64,000 bases of DNA, taken from positions 558,001 to 622,000 of the forward strand of contig NW_002476512.1 of assembly GCF_000189635.1 (NCBI RefSeq), written 5' to 3'. The first letter of the stretch is position 1, and each line of letters begins with the position of its first letter. A program made the position numbers and the translations under genes. This DNA comes from Tetrahymena thermophila SB210. Its lineage: Eukaryota; Ciliophora; Oligohymenophorea; Hymenostomatida; Tetrahymenidae. Below the pieces are notes generated by a model. The model did no database searches and was not told where the DNA came from. It worked only from the letters and a program-made list of their open reading frames with translations. Positions 38,676 to 50,100 of the stretch are shown here, piece by piece.

Positions 38676-40813
38676 AAATTAAAAATAAACTTGAGTGAAT
38701 AAATCAAAATATTATAAATTAATTAATTAAATAAATAAATAAATAATTATATATCATCTTTAACTTTTAGTGACAAGCTGTCTTGTAAATTAAAAATAAT
38801 AATAATAAAATAAAAAAACAAATAAAAAGTATATTTTTGAAACAAGAATAAATTGTAAATATAAAATAAACAACTTTTGAGTATAAATAATATATCTATC
38901 TATATCTTGTTTGTATCTGTCTTTATCTTATTTTTTAGATTTAGCAAATTCTAATTTATTTTAAATTAATTCATCTTAATTTTTTTCTAATTAATTATCA
39001 TTATGCTTTAGTTATCTTAATTTTATAAAATATTTTTTAATTTTGGCATTTATGTGCTTTTTTTTTCTTTTTAAAATTAAAAATATAATGTAATATAGAT
39101 ATTCATTATTTAAGGTCTATTGATATTATATTGTAAAGCTAAAAATTTGACCTTAACAGCATTTTAAAATTAAAAATATTTTAGGAGGGGGTTGGTGAGA
39201 ATTAATGAGGAAATACAGTATATAAAAGATGTAGTTGGCTAAAATGATTAAATCTTTCATGACGATAACATAAGTTTGGATTTTGGATTTGGTTTTCTTT
39301 TAACTTAAATATAATTCATTTAATAGCTCTAATAAATTAATTGTAAAAAATGAAATATTTTAAATATATTATTAGTGATATTTTTTATTGAAGGTGAATA
39401 AAAGCTAAGTTATCCATAATTCTTGTAACAATAAGATTTTTTTGTTTAAAATGAGAATAACTGGCTAACTTAAAAGAAATTATAGCTTTAATTTAATTTA
39501 TTTTGTTTATCAATTAAAGTAGAAACATAAACAAATTATTGAAGCAAACTTTTTCTAAATGTTATGAATTATCTCAAATTGAATGATACTTTGTTTTGCT
39601 TTCAGCTATTTTTATTAGGATTTTGTTAAGATAGATAAACGATTTTTATTTATTTTTATTTTTGCTTATAAATTTAATTTACACCTGTAAGTTATGATCT
39701 ATCTATTTCTTAAGTATAGATAAATAAATTCAAAAGACTTTGTAAAGAAGATTTGATCTTAATTATATCTAATTAGATATTTAAAATTTAGCTTATAAAA
39801 CAAATGATGACCTTGGATTTTAAAAAATAACCTGAATTCATTTAATAAACAATAACTATCATTCATTTTAAATTATACTTTACCCTAATTAATAAGAATA
39901 ATTCATAACTTTCATTTCATATAATTCATCAGATATCAGCATAAAATTCAAATTTTAAAATCCTTTTGTAAAATCGAGAAATTTCTACAAATAATAAAAA
40001 GGATTTGACAAAAAAGTAATATTTATTTTAAAAAATAAATGAGATATATTCAAAAAGGTAATTACATTTATCCTTTACTCAAAATAAAATAAATTCAGGT
40101 GTATTATTTTAAGTATTTTCAAGTATTTAAAAATTTTAATTTATCAGTAAATCACCTAAAAAGTAATTTATCACATAAAATAATAGATAAATTAATCAAC
40201 GAGAGAATAAGTAAACGAATATGTATGTTTTAAGTTTATATTAAATAAATTTAAAAAAATGAATGAGAGGTGCTTTTAATAAAAACAAATAAATGACTTT
40301 GTCATGAAAGGAAAATTTAAAAAAGAAGGGAAAAATCTTTAATTATTAATTAATATCAAATTTTTAAGTAATAATTTAATTATTATTTCATTGTTTATTA
40401 AGAGTTTTCTAAAATGATTAAAAATTTACCTGAATAACTCTTTGTTAGATATAACTTAAAAAAAGCTATTTACAGATTTTAATTTCTAAAGAAAAATAAA
40501 AAAAACATAATGTTTTTTAATCAAAAGTCTATTTCTACGAATAATAAAGCATTTTTTTTATTGCATCACTTTTATTTAAGCTTTCAAAATTTCTAGAAGG
40601 TAAAGATGGTGTCATTTTTTTTACTATTAGGTTAATTCTTAATCAGAATTCTATTATTGAATTTTTTTTCCAATAAAATAGTAATAAATTTTTTGTTATT
40701 TTAGATGCTGTAATAAAGTAAATACTTACAAAAGCCTAAGAAGTCTTATTAATTTTTTATAATAATTAAATCAACTAAAAAAAAAACAAAAATAAAAAAG
40801 TAAAGCGCAAAAG
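38676..40813. other. AT-rich intergenic region, about 2.1 kb
   Basis: Simple AATT/AAAT repeats at 38716-38746 and long A/T tracts. A G-rich tract at 39184-39199 begins a short frame (to about 39350) that follows an acceptor-like TTTTAG. No gene is supported. Confidence 0.6.
38716..38746. repeat. TTAA/AAAT simple repeat
   Basis: Tandem AATT followed by AAAT tetranucleotides just after the preceding gene. Confidence 0.8.
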
Positions 40814-42430
40814 ATGAAATAGCCTTTAACTAAAAAATATTTAGTTGTAATATCTTTATTATATATGAGTCTACTTTCTGTTTAGGCTTTGGATTAATAA
40901 GATGAACAAGAGAATCAACCTTACATTGTTATATAATCTACCATTTAACTTGATTATTATTCATATTATTACACTATTCCTTTAGATTTAGATGCCTTAA
41001 AAAGTTACTAAACCAATCATTTTTCATTTCAAGATGAAACATTATTAACAAAAAACCAATTGAGCTAATATTTTGTTGGAAATATAGCTATAGAATTTCA
41101 AGTTGATTCTGATATAGAATTCAGTACATTTTTGTATACTACAAATTATTCAAATAAAACATCACTGAGACTGTTCAAGAATGTGCATAATAACAATCAT
41201 TTAAAAATCAATAGGAATTCTGACTAGAAGTTAGAAATTATCTTATAAAGAATCAAAGAACAAGAAACCGATAATGATGACGAAGAAGAAATAACTGGGA
41301 CTTATAAAGAAGAGTAAAAAAATAATCAAACTCAAAATAATAAATAATTCCCTACTCATTTGAATTACACTCTAAAAATAATAAACTTAAATTAGTCACA
41401 AAAATATTGTCCATATAATTGCTACGGGAATGGTGAGTGCTAAGCAGATGGTATGTGTCAGTGCAATGAAGGCTTCTCTCCTATATTTTACTGCATGATT
41501 GAAGTTAAAGATTTAAAATTAGATTTTGAAGAAATCAGTGATTTGTAGATTAGTGAAATTTAGAATAGTCCCAGATAAAATAAGTTGGGATAATCATAAA
41601 ATAATAATTTATTTCAAATGAACTATGCAAGGCTGTAAATTAACAACATTGAAGATTTTAAAAATCAAGTTTTGTATAAATAATAATTTTATGGTGTCCC
41701 AAATGAAATCTTAATCAGCTTTTACTATATTAAAAATTATACAGATAACCAACCAAGTATACAGATATTAGATGATCATAATTACTTTAAGGTTTTAGAA
41801 ACAGAAGAAAAAATCGATGATGGTGAAAATAGATTTGTTTCAACGTTTTAAATTATAAATCTCGATTATTATAAATTTCTAGTAGACCAGGATACATAGG
41901 GTTAATTAATCACTTTTGCTTATAACAAAAATTTAAATAATTTTCAAATAGAAATTTAAGTTCTCTACGATGATTTTAAACTGCTCTACGAATCAATCCA
42001 AATATTAGTAATTGCTCTATTAAGTATCTTACTCTTTATTTTTTTAGCTATCACTCTAAAAAAGAATGATAACCAGGAGAGCTAAATTAGGTAACTATCA
42101 ATACGCTAGATTAATGAATTGACATATTTAAAAAGATCCCACCAATAAAACATAGATATATAAAGTATTATGAAAAATCAAATGATTTCATTTGTTTACG
42201 ACTTATAATCGTCAAAGAATTAAGAAAACGGAACTCATGCAGAATGTTTCATCTGTCTTAGCGCTTATGAAGAGTCAGACGAACTATGCAAAACAAAATG
42301 TGGTCATGTATTTCATAAAAACTGCATACAAGCTTGGGTGTCTAAAAATCAAGTTTGCCCAATAGACAGAAATTGTATTTTCGATGGAAAACCTATCTCT
42401 AAAGAGTAAGTTAACTAACTAAATAATTGA
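40814..42430 (+). CDS. Signal peptide-EGF-TM-RING-H2 protein (putative membrane E3 ubiquitin ligase)
   Basis: Single exon of 538 residues. A signal peptide (VVISLLYMSLLSVQA) leads into an extracellular beta-rich region, then one EGF-like module (CPYNCYGNGECQ...CQC...FYC, residues 199-227), a second extracellular region and one membrane span (ILVIALLSILLFIFLAITL, about 397-415). The cytoplasmic C-terminus has a RING-H2 finger (478-518): CFIC, KCGHVFHKNC, then CPID. RING-H2 domains recruit E2 enzymes, so the likely role is ubiquitination at endomembranes or the cell surface, by analogy with PA-TM-RING ligases. Here an EGF-like ectodomain stands in place of a PA domain. The eighth zinc ligand is Asp518 rather than Cys. 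Paralog of the gene at 44701-46164. Confidence 0.85.
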
Positions 42431-44700
42431 ATGAGCGCATTTCATTAAATTAAATTTATATCTTTATTAACAAATTTTAAATCAGAAATTTACCTTACCA
42501 CTAAAGAAAACCAAGTTTTTAGTTAAAAAAAAAAAATTATTACTAAATAAAATATATATAATAAAAAGCTAATACACTCAATCGATACTTTCTCATAATA
42601 TAATATTAACTTACTTCTATAAATTACTTGTTCTTTCAATATTTATTCCTTGTTTCTCAAATATTAGAATAAAAATGTTTTATTTTCCACATTAGTTAAA
42701 CTAAAAAAAATGTAATAAATATCATTTGTGAATATGTAAGCACTTAAAATATAAATGCTTAAGATTTGAGATACTTGAATTAAACTTCGCTTTAAAAAAA
42801 AAAATATGTATGTTACACATCTTGTTCAATTTATTAATTTAATTTATTTTCACCCCCCGGATATAGTTAAATATTCCTACTAAACCACCAATTTATCAAT
42901 TTTTATATTCGGGGTATTTATAAGTGCATCTACTATTTATAGAGGAAATTAAAAATTTCCTTTAAGCTTTTTAACAATTACTCAAAATTTTTTTTAGTCT
43001 ATTGATTCTATAAGAAGTATCCTTTATTTAAAAAATTTTATAATTATGGATTGGTTAATACTTCATTATATTGTTTTCTTGGTGGTTGATTTTTCATAAA
43101 AAGTTTTATTGGTGGAAACATTATAAAAAAAAAACAACTACGATTAGCATCTTCTTTTAAATTAATAATAAAATGTGTCATATCTATTGAAAATTAAATT
43201 GCATACCACATAATGACTTAGTTAAAAAAGATCTTTTTTATTAAACACTATTATTTATCTTACAATTTTCTTAAATATCAAAACAATCTAAAACCAAATT
43301 AATAATTAGAAAAATAAATTATAAATTTCAAAATGAAGAGATTACTATTAATCTTTTGTTAAAAATAAACTAAATTATTTAGAAAAAATGCATTTATTTT
43401 ATGGTAAAAATTCTGGGTAAAATTGAATAAATTTATTCGCTTTTATTACACCTTTATCTATTTTTAAAAATATAATCTATTAGGAAGTTAGACAGTATTT
43501 CCTTTCAAATTAATTTGAACCTGAAATTAATTTTGTAATTGTAATTTGTTTTGATAAAAAATAAAGTTAATAATTTGATTTTTATATCAGTAACAAAAAT
43601 ATCAGCAGCGTCACAGATACAATTTCAATACCAAACTATTTTAATTAAAATAATGAGCTTATCAGATTGAGCAAAAAGTAATTTTAATATCGCTTATCTA
43701 ATATTTATAACATAGAAGATATAATTAAATTTGTTTAATATTTTTGAGTACAATAGTAATCATTTACATTTTAATAATTTGATTTTAAGAGATAAATTAA
43801 GTAAGAGCATTTAAATTTTAAAATATATTTCTAATATTTAGAAGAATTCCTTAGTTTACTTTTAATTTATTAAAGAAAATATGTACAAAAGAGCATTCTT
43901 TTATCATTTTTTTAATTAAAAATCTATTTATAAATATAATTATTATTTGAGTTTTTTATGCTAATTTTAAAAGCAAAATAAAATTTTAAAAATAAAATTA
44001 AAAAAAAATAAATACATTTATAAATTGTAAGGGAATAAAAGTTCTAGATTTCTTTTAAACTATTATTGAATACCAACAAAAATTATGTGGTATACAAGTT
44101 TAAATATTTGATTGTAGAGATAGAGGATAAAAATTTATCAATTATTTTTATTTTTTGATTAAATTTTTGAAAATCTAAGAGACTTTACTAATTTTTTGTT
44201 TTTCAATATAAACTCTTAGATAAAATCACAAAATTAAGGAATTCAAAAAAATAAATAAATAAAATAAATTTATTTACAATTAATTTTACACAAATTACAT
44301 ATAAAGTTGTTAGGTTATTAATAGCATTATGCAAAATTTTAGTATAAGTTTAATTATAAAATTGAAGAAATATCATTGAAGTTAGTTTTAAATTATTAAA
44401 AGATTAAAAACAAAAAATATTATTATTTTAATATAGAATAATGTTGTATTGACAGTAAAATAACATCAAATTTATAGTTTCTACACTATGGTGATAGTTA
44501 AATTCTTCAACAAATAAACAGAATTCAATTTAAATGTGTTAATTTATTTAAAAATATATTAAATAAACATTATTAAGGCTTAAAAAATAAATAACATAAA
44601 TAACTAAAAGCTTGAAAAGAAAATTTAAATAACTCAATTTAAAGAAATAGAAAAAAATAATAGCTAGTGATATCACAAAAATTTTTAAAATCAGCAAATA
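42431..44700. other. AT-rich intergenic region, about 2.3 kb
   Basis: No coding frame or RNA gene is supported. Unusual GC-containing motifs occur at 42853-42860 (CCCCCCGG) and 42908-42919 (TTCGGGGTATTT). The latter recurs inverted beyond the next gene. Confidence 0.6.
42908..42919 (+). repeat. 12-nt GC-containing motif, left copy of an inverted pair
   Basis: TTCGGGGTATTT here matches exactly, in reverse complement, 46618-46629. The two copies flank the second RING gene. Whether the pair means anything is unknown. Confidence 0.5.
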
Positions 44701-46164
44701 ATGAAAGTAGATATTTCAAAAATTATTACTTTATTTTAGCTAGTTATCTGTATTTTAGACTTGATCATTTGCCAAGAAGAGCATGATTAGCCTATAAAAA
44801 GAGACCAAGTAGCTAAAATCTTTTCTCTTCATAATACCTTATTAGATTTACACTTCGGTTAGCAGGTGATTGTTCCCCTTAATTTTTAAAACACGAAATA
44901 CAGCATTTAAAAAAATCAAGAAAATGGAATATTGATAGATGAATTAGAATTTGTTTTGGTTGAAGTTAAAGTGGATTCAAATAATCTTTATTAGGTATAT
45001 TATAGAGAAGTAGGTTCTTTTGAATAAGAGTAGTTCTAAAGTATTGACGGAGTGCACTTTTTTAAATTCATAAATCTGAAAAATAGGACTATTGAGATAG
45101 TTTTAAGAAACATAGAATATGAAATCTAATATCAAAGCTTCTTAAGCAAAAAGATAGACTTTCATAATGTTAACAGCATAATTCAATTTTAAGTAGAAGT
45201 TATTTCTTTATAGTAAGTTGTCTGTCCATTTGACTGCTTTGGAAATGGTTCTTGTTAATAAAATGGATAGTGTCTTTGTTAAGAAGGGTATTCCTAATAG
45301 TTCTACTGCTAGACTCAAATAAAAGACTAAGCAGTATAATTTGATATTTAAACAAGGATCTTTGATTAAACTCAAACAAATGAAATTGAATTAATAATGA
45401 ATGAAGACTGGGTATTTTAGACAATTAACGTATTGTTTGATTAATACATTTAAAATTAAATTGAATCCAGTATCTCCTCTCATATGAAGCCTTTATCAGT
45501 GAGCATCATAATAGAATATCAAAAATAAGATCAATCCCCTAATCATAAATTAATCCTACTCGATATGAATACATCTTTTAGAATCCTGTAGAAAGAAAAA
45601 ACTCTAGGGAATAGATTTATCACTACAATAGATGTTTTATACTAAGATTTTTAAGCAAAGTCTCTATCTAATAATAAAAACTCATATCCATTTATTATTG
45701 GTCATAAAGGATGTAAGTCTATAGATTTAGTTGTCAAATTTAATTATCTATCTTAGGCTGGAATTTCAGAAATATTTACTTTGACTTTCGTGATTATTTT
45801 TTCTGTTATCTTTGTGTATATTTTTGCATTAATCCTTAGAAGACGCAAACCAAGTTTCTTCTCGTAAGATATTTAATCTATAATGTAGATGAATTTGGAT
45901 TAAAGTGAAATACAATTAAACATAGAGTAAATTAATTAGTAAATTCAAAGTTAAATGCCAACTTTCCTTTATACTTTGCCAACAAATAATAACTTAAATG
46001 GTACTCATTATGAGTGCTTCATTTGTTTAAATAAATACTAAGATCTTGATGAATGCAGAATGACTAAGTGTGGTCATGTATTCCACAAAAACTGTGTTGA
46101 TGCATGGCTTTAAAAAAGCCTAGTTTGCCCTGTAGACAGAGTAAATCTATAAGTTAAATGCTGA
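44701..46164 (+). CDS. Signal peptide-EGF-TM-RING-H2 protein, paralog 2
   Basis: Single exon of 487 residues with the same architecture as the gene at 40814. Hydrophobic N-terminal signal (IITLFQLVICILDLIIC), extracellular region, EGF-like module (CPFDCFGNGSCQ...CLC...FYC, residues 175-203), second extracellular region, membrane span (FTLTFVIIFSVIFVYIFALIL, about 359-379) and C-terminal RING-H2 (439-479): CFIC, KCGHVFHKNC, CPVD. The RING is nearly identical to that of the neighbour while the ectodomains have diverged strongly. This fits tandem duplication followed by ectodomain diversification. Asp479 again replaces the eighth cysteine. The frame ends three codons after RVNL, so no C-terminal tail follows the RING. 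Ligase activity is inferred from the domain only. Confidence 0.85.
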
Positions 46165-47189
46165 AAAAAAATAACAATAAATTATCATCATAATCTGTTC
46201 AATAAAGCTTAGAAAAACTCTTTATATTATTGAGTTCTCTTCAATTAAATTTAAATTATCACCAAAATAAAAAAACAAGCAGAGAAAAAACAAAAAACAA
46301 TCAAACAAATAATAAAACCTACAAATTTATAGATAAATTGATTAATTTATCTATAAAATATACTTTAAATTTTATTTAATTACTTATTTACTTTTTATAT
46401 AATATTAATAAATAAATAAATATTACTTCCTTCATCACTATTTTAATTTAAAAATTAATAATACAAATTCATTTATTTTATTTATTGATGTAAAAATGAA
46501 TGTTTGAAATAACTCTTCATCTACTCAAGCTAATTAATTTAAATTGTAAAATTATTACCTTTTATTATTATTAACTTGTATTATTTATTTATTTTCAAAA
46601 TTAATCTCCCGAAAAAAAAATACCCCGAAACTTAATTTTCATTAAGTTATTTTCTTTATTTTGCAAAATAAAATTTAATGAATTGACGAGTTTGATATTT
46701 TACCGGATTGATCAATTTGGTTTTTTAAAACTAAAAATAAACCTTGTAAAGTTAATCATAATACCTAAATATTCTCTTTAAGTTTTTTAAATTGATGTAA
46801 TTAAATTTTCAGAGATATAAAAATCAAATTTTAAATAATTTAATTTTTTTATTCTCTTTTAAGGTATTAAATTTGAATTACCAACCAAATGAATTATTTC
46901 AAATGGTCCATCACTTTTTTGTATTTTTTTTAAAGTACAATTGATACAAATGCTTTCAATGCTTTTTGAGTAGTTATATAATAAAAATTTAGTTGTTTTT
47001 AGTAAAATCTTTGTATATAATTTTATTTAAAATCAAATATGAAATAACTTATTTAAAAAATGAAAATGAAAGAAAATTAACAATAAAATTTATTTAGAAA
47101 CTAATCAGTATAATTCAATAAAATAAATATACATGTTGATAAAAATAATGTAAAATTTAAAAACTATTTTGAGTATTAACAATATTATT
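46165..47189. other. AT-rich intergenic region between convergent genes
   Basis: About 1 kb between the RING gene and the 3' end of the large minus-strand gene. Apart from CTCCCG and the inverted 12-nt motif at 46618-46629 it is plain A/T-rich sequence. Confidence 0.65.
46618..46629 (-). repeat. 12-nt GC-containing motif, right copy of an inverted pair
   Basis: Reverse complement of 42908-42919, lying about 450 nt after the RING paralog 2 stop. Confidence 0.5.
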
Positions 47190-50100
47190 TCATTAATATG
47201 ACGTCTTATTTAAAGAATCAGCTTATCTAACACTTTTTTAGGCAATAGAAACTATTCGATTTCTGTTTGCATAATTATTTAGCTGGTTCTATTTTGAGTT
47301 ACTAGATTAAACTCTTATTTAGCTATTATTTTATATATTAATAGGACTTTCATTTCTTGATTAAGCTCTCTTATTTTAATACAAAAATGACACATCCATA
47401 TTTTTTACCATATTTTTACTTTTATTTGTTAGATCGACTTCATCAGGTTGAGTTAGAACTTACCTCTTGCTGCCAGAATAATTAGGATTAAATGGTGATA
47501 CGTTCGCTCCAATTATTTTAGTTTTTGCTTTGATATCTGAAGAGCTTAATAAATCAAGAGATATTTATTTCTCTGCTCTCATTTTTTTCATGCTGCTCAA
47601 AATAACATCTAATTACTAATCTATGTCGTTCTTATTACTTTTAGATATTTTTAGTTGCTTGATTTCATTTTTTTGATTTAAAATTAGTTTAATCTTTTCA
47701 TGTAAATTCAATAGAATCTAATTCAATATTAAATTTGGCGAATCTTAAACTTCATTTTAAAATATTTTGAGTAAACCAATCAGTTGCTAATTTTCATATT
47801 CTAAATCTTGATTTTATGAGTGCAAATCGACACATCTAATATTATAAATAGTAAAATTTAAAACACATAAAATTAATTTCAATAAATAGTTTTACTTATT
47901 CTACCATGTTGATTCTGGGAACTGAGGTAAATAATTAATATTTGGAAATCCTGAAGAATGAGTAGAGTCAATTTTTGTTAGCATTATGCTTTTGATATTT
48001 AATTCATTTTTGATTTTATCTTCTAAGGATTTTAGTTATTTTTTATTAGATAAGTTAAGTGTGTTTACAGTTTTCTGCATTATCTTCTCTTTGTCCTATA
48101 ACTTTTATATTTTCTCATCTCTCTCATTCAACATGGCTTGAAAGTCTTCACCAAGTCCATCATACTTATCAATATACTTTATTTGATCCTCTAACTACTT
48201 CACTTTTTTTAGCAAATCATCTCTATTCTTTTCTATTTTGAGCTTTTCGAATGTTAGAATTTCAAGTTCTGTAGAAAGTTTTTTGTTTTGCTTTTCTTAT
48301 TCTTTCAAAGCATTGTGAACATTTACAAGTTCTTTTTTAACTATGTTCTCTTCTTTTTTATTTTCAATTAGTTCTTATTGAAGAGATTTGAAATTATTTA
48401 GCTCTAGCTACTGCTAATTTATAATTTACTCATATTTCTCTTTGATTGAGGTCATTTTAATTAAATAGAAGATTCTTATTTTGTTTATATACTTTGTTGT
48501 GATTACAGGGTCAGTCAATATATCTTCATCTGGTCCACACTTTTATACGTTATAGTTAGAATTTTCTATTTATTAAATGATAAAATGATAAATAAAGTAA
48601 ATGATATATTCAATTACTTTGAAGCTCAAGATGTCTCTAAGGATTATAAGAGCTAAAAGAATTTGGATATATAAAATTCATAGACTATCTTGTATTCTGA
48701 ATATGAGAAGATTCTGATTAATCTTTTGGTGATGAAAGTACTGAAGGAGACCTTGCTCCAGAGTTTAATATAGATTTCTTTGGAGAACTAGGTATTTATT
48801 CATCAAAGATTGCTTGCTGCAGTCTATTCAGCTGATTAAGCACATCAATAGTTTTTCTTTTGTTTTGAAAAAATAATTTAATAATTTAACAAATTTAAAT
48901 GCTTTTACTTAGTCATATTTGACTCTAATTCTCTTCCTGCTGTCTTAATTTCATGAGTAAAAGTAACAGTGAGAAGTCTTTTGAATTCTGTAAATTAGTT
49001 TCTTAAAATTTACTTATCATTTTCCAACTTTAATATATCAGAATTCATTTCTTTTCTTACTTCCTAAGTGACTTCGCTTTCAATATTTGTGAGGAATCTT
49101 TAGAAATCAGCTTATTTTCTTTACATTTTGGCCATCTCGTAAATTAAATTATTACCTCTTTCATGAACTAATGCATCAATATGTTTATTCTATATTAATT
49201 AATTTCATTCAATTAAAAATATTATCAAATTAAAATATTAAATTTTTATCATAAAATTTATTATTTATTTATTTATTGCTTGCAAAATTAATTTTAGAAA
49301 TTTATTTTCATTTTGTTACTTGAAGAGTTTTAATAAGCTTTATTTTTTGTTTGAGGGCATCAATGTGTTTTTACTATGATTTTATTTTAGAATTTTAAAG
49401 ATCATAAAGATACTATGCACTATCTATCCTTTTCTTTATTTCTTTTTCACCAAATTACTAAATTGCTTTATTTAAATATTAAATGCAATCTTCCAGATCG
49501 TTTACAGAAATAACAAAACCAAAACCACTGCTGAGCAAATCGACTCTTGATACCTGTTTTGTTTTAATTTAATATATTAATTGAATACAATTTAATTTTT
49601 AATACTTTATTTCTTAATCTGTTAATGAAGCTTTAAACATAGGACACTTTAGCAACAGTAGGAATAATTATTTGCTTTTAATCAACAAACAACGGAGATG
49701 AAAAACATGGGTTAGCCTACACTTTATAAAAAGAGGTTTAAGTTCTTATAGCAGAAGATTATGTAGTTTTCTATCTTTCTAATCTCTATACTGCATCATT
49801 AACATTAGATTTTAAATTTAAAACTGAAAATTCTGTCTCTAAACATTTAATAGAGTCTTCAATAATATTTAATTGAATCTCCTCAACCAAAAATGTTTTC
49901 TATAATAAAATTAATTATTTTTTAATTCATTTTTTTTATTAAATTAAAAAAGTGATTGATTACTTCTAAACATATGTTGAGTAAAAGCTTGTATGTCCTA
50001 TCAAAATCTTAATTTTCTTAGAGAAGTTAAATGCTAAATGGTTCAAGGAGTTTAGAGTTTAAAATTTAGAAATTCTTTTTTTAATATTCTTCCATATTAT

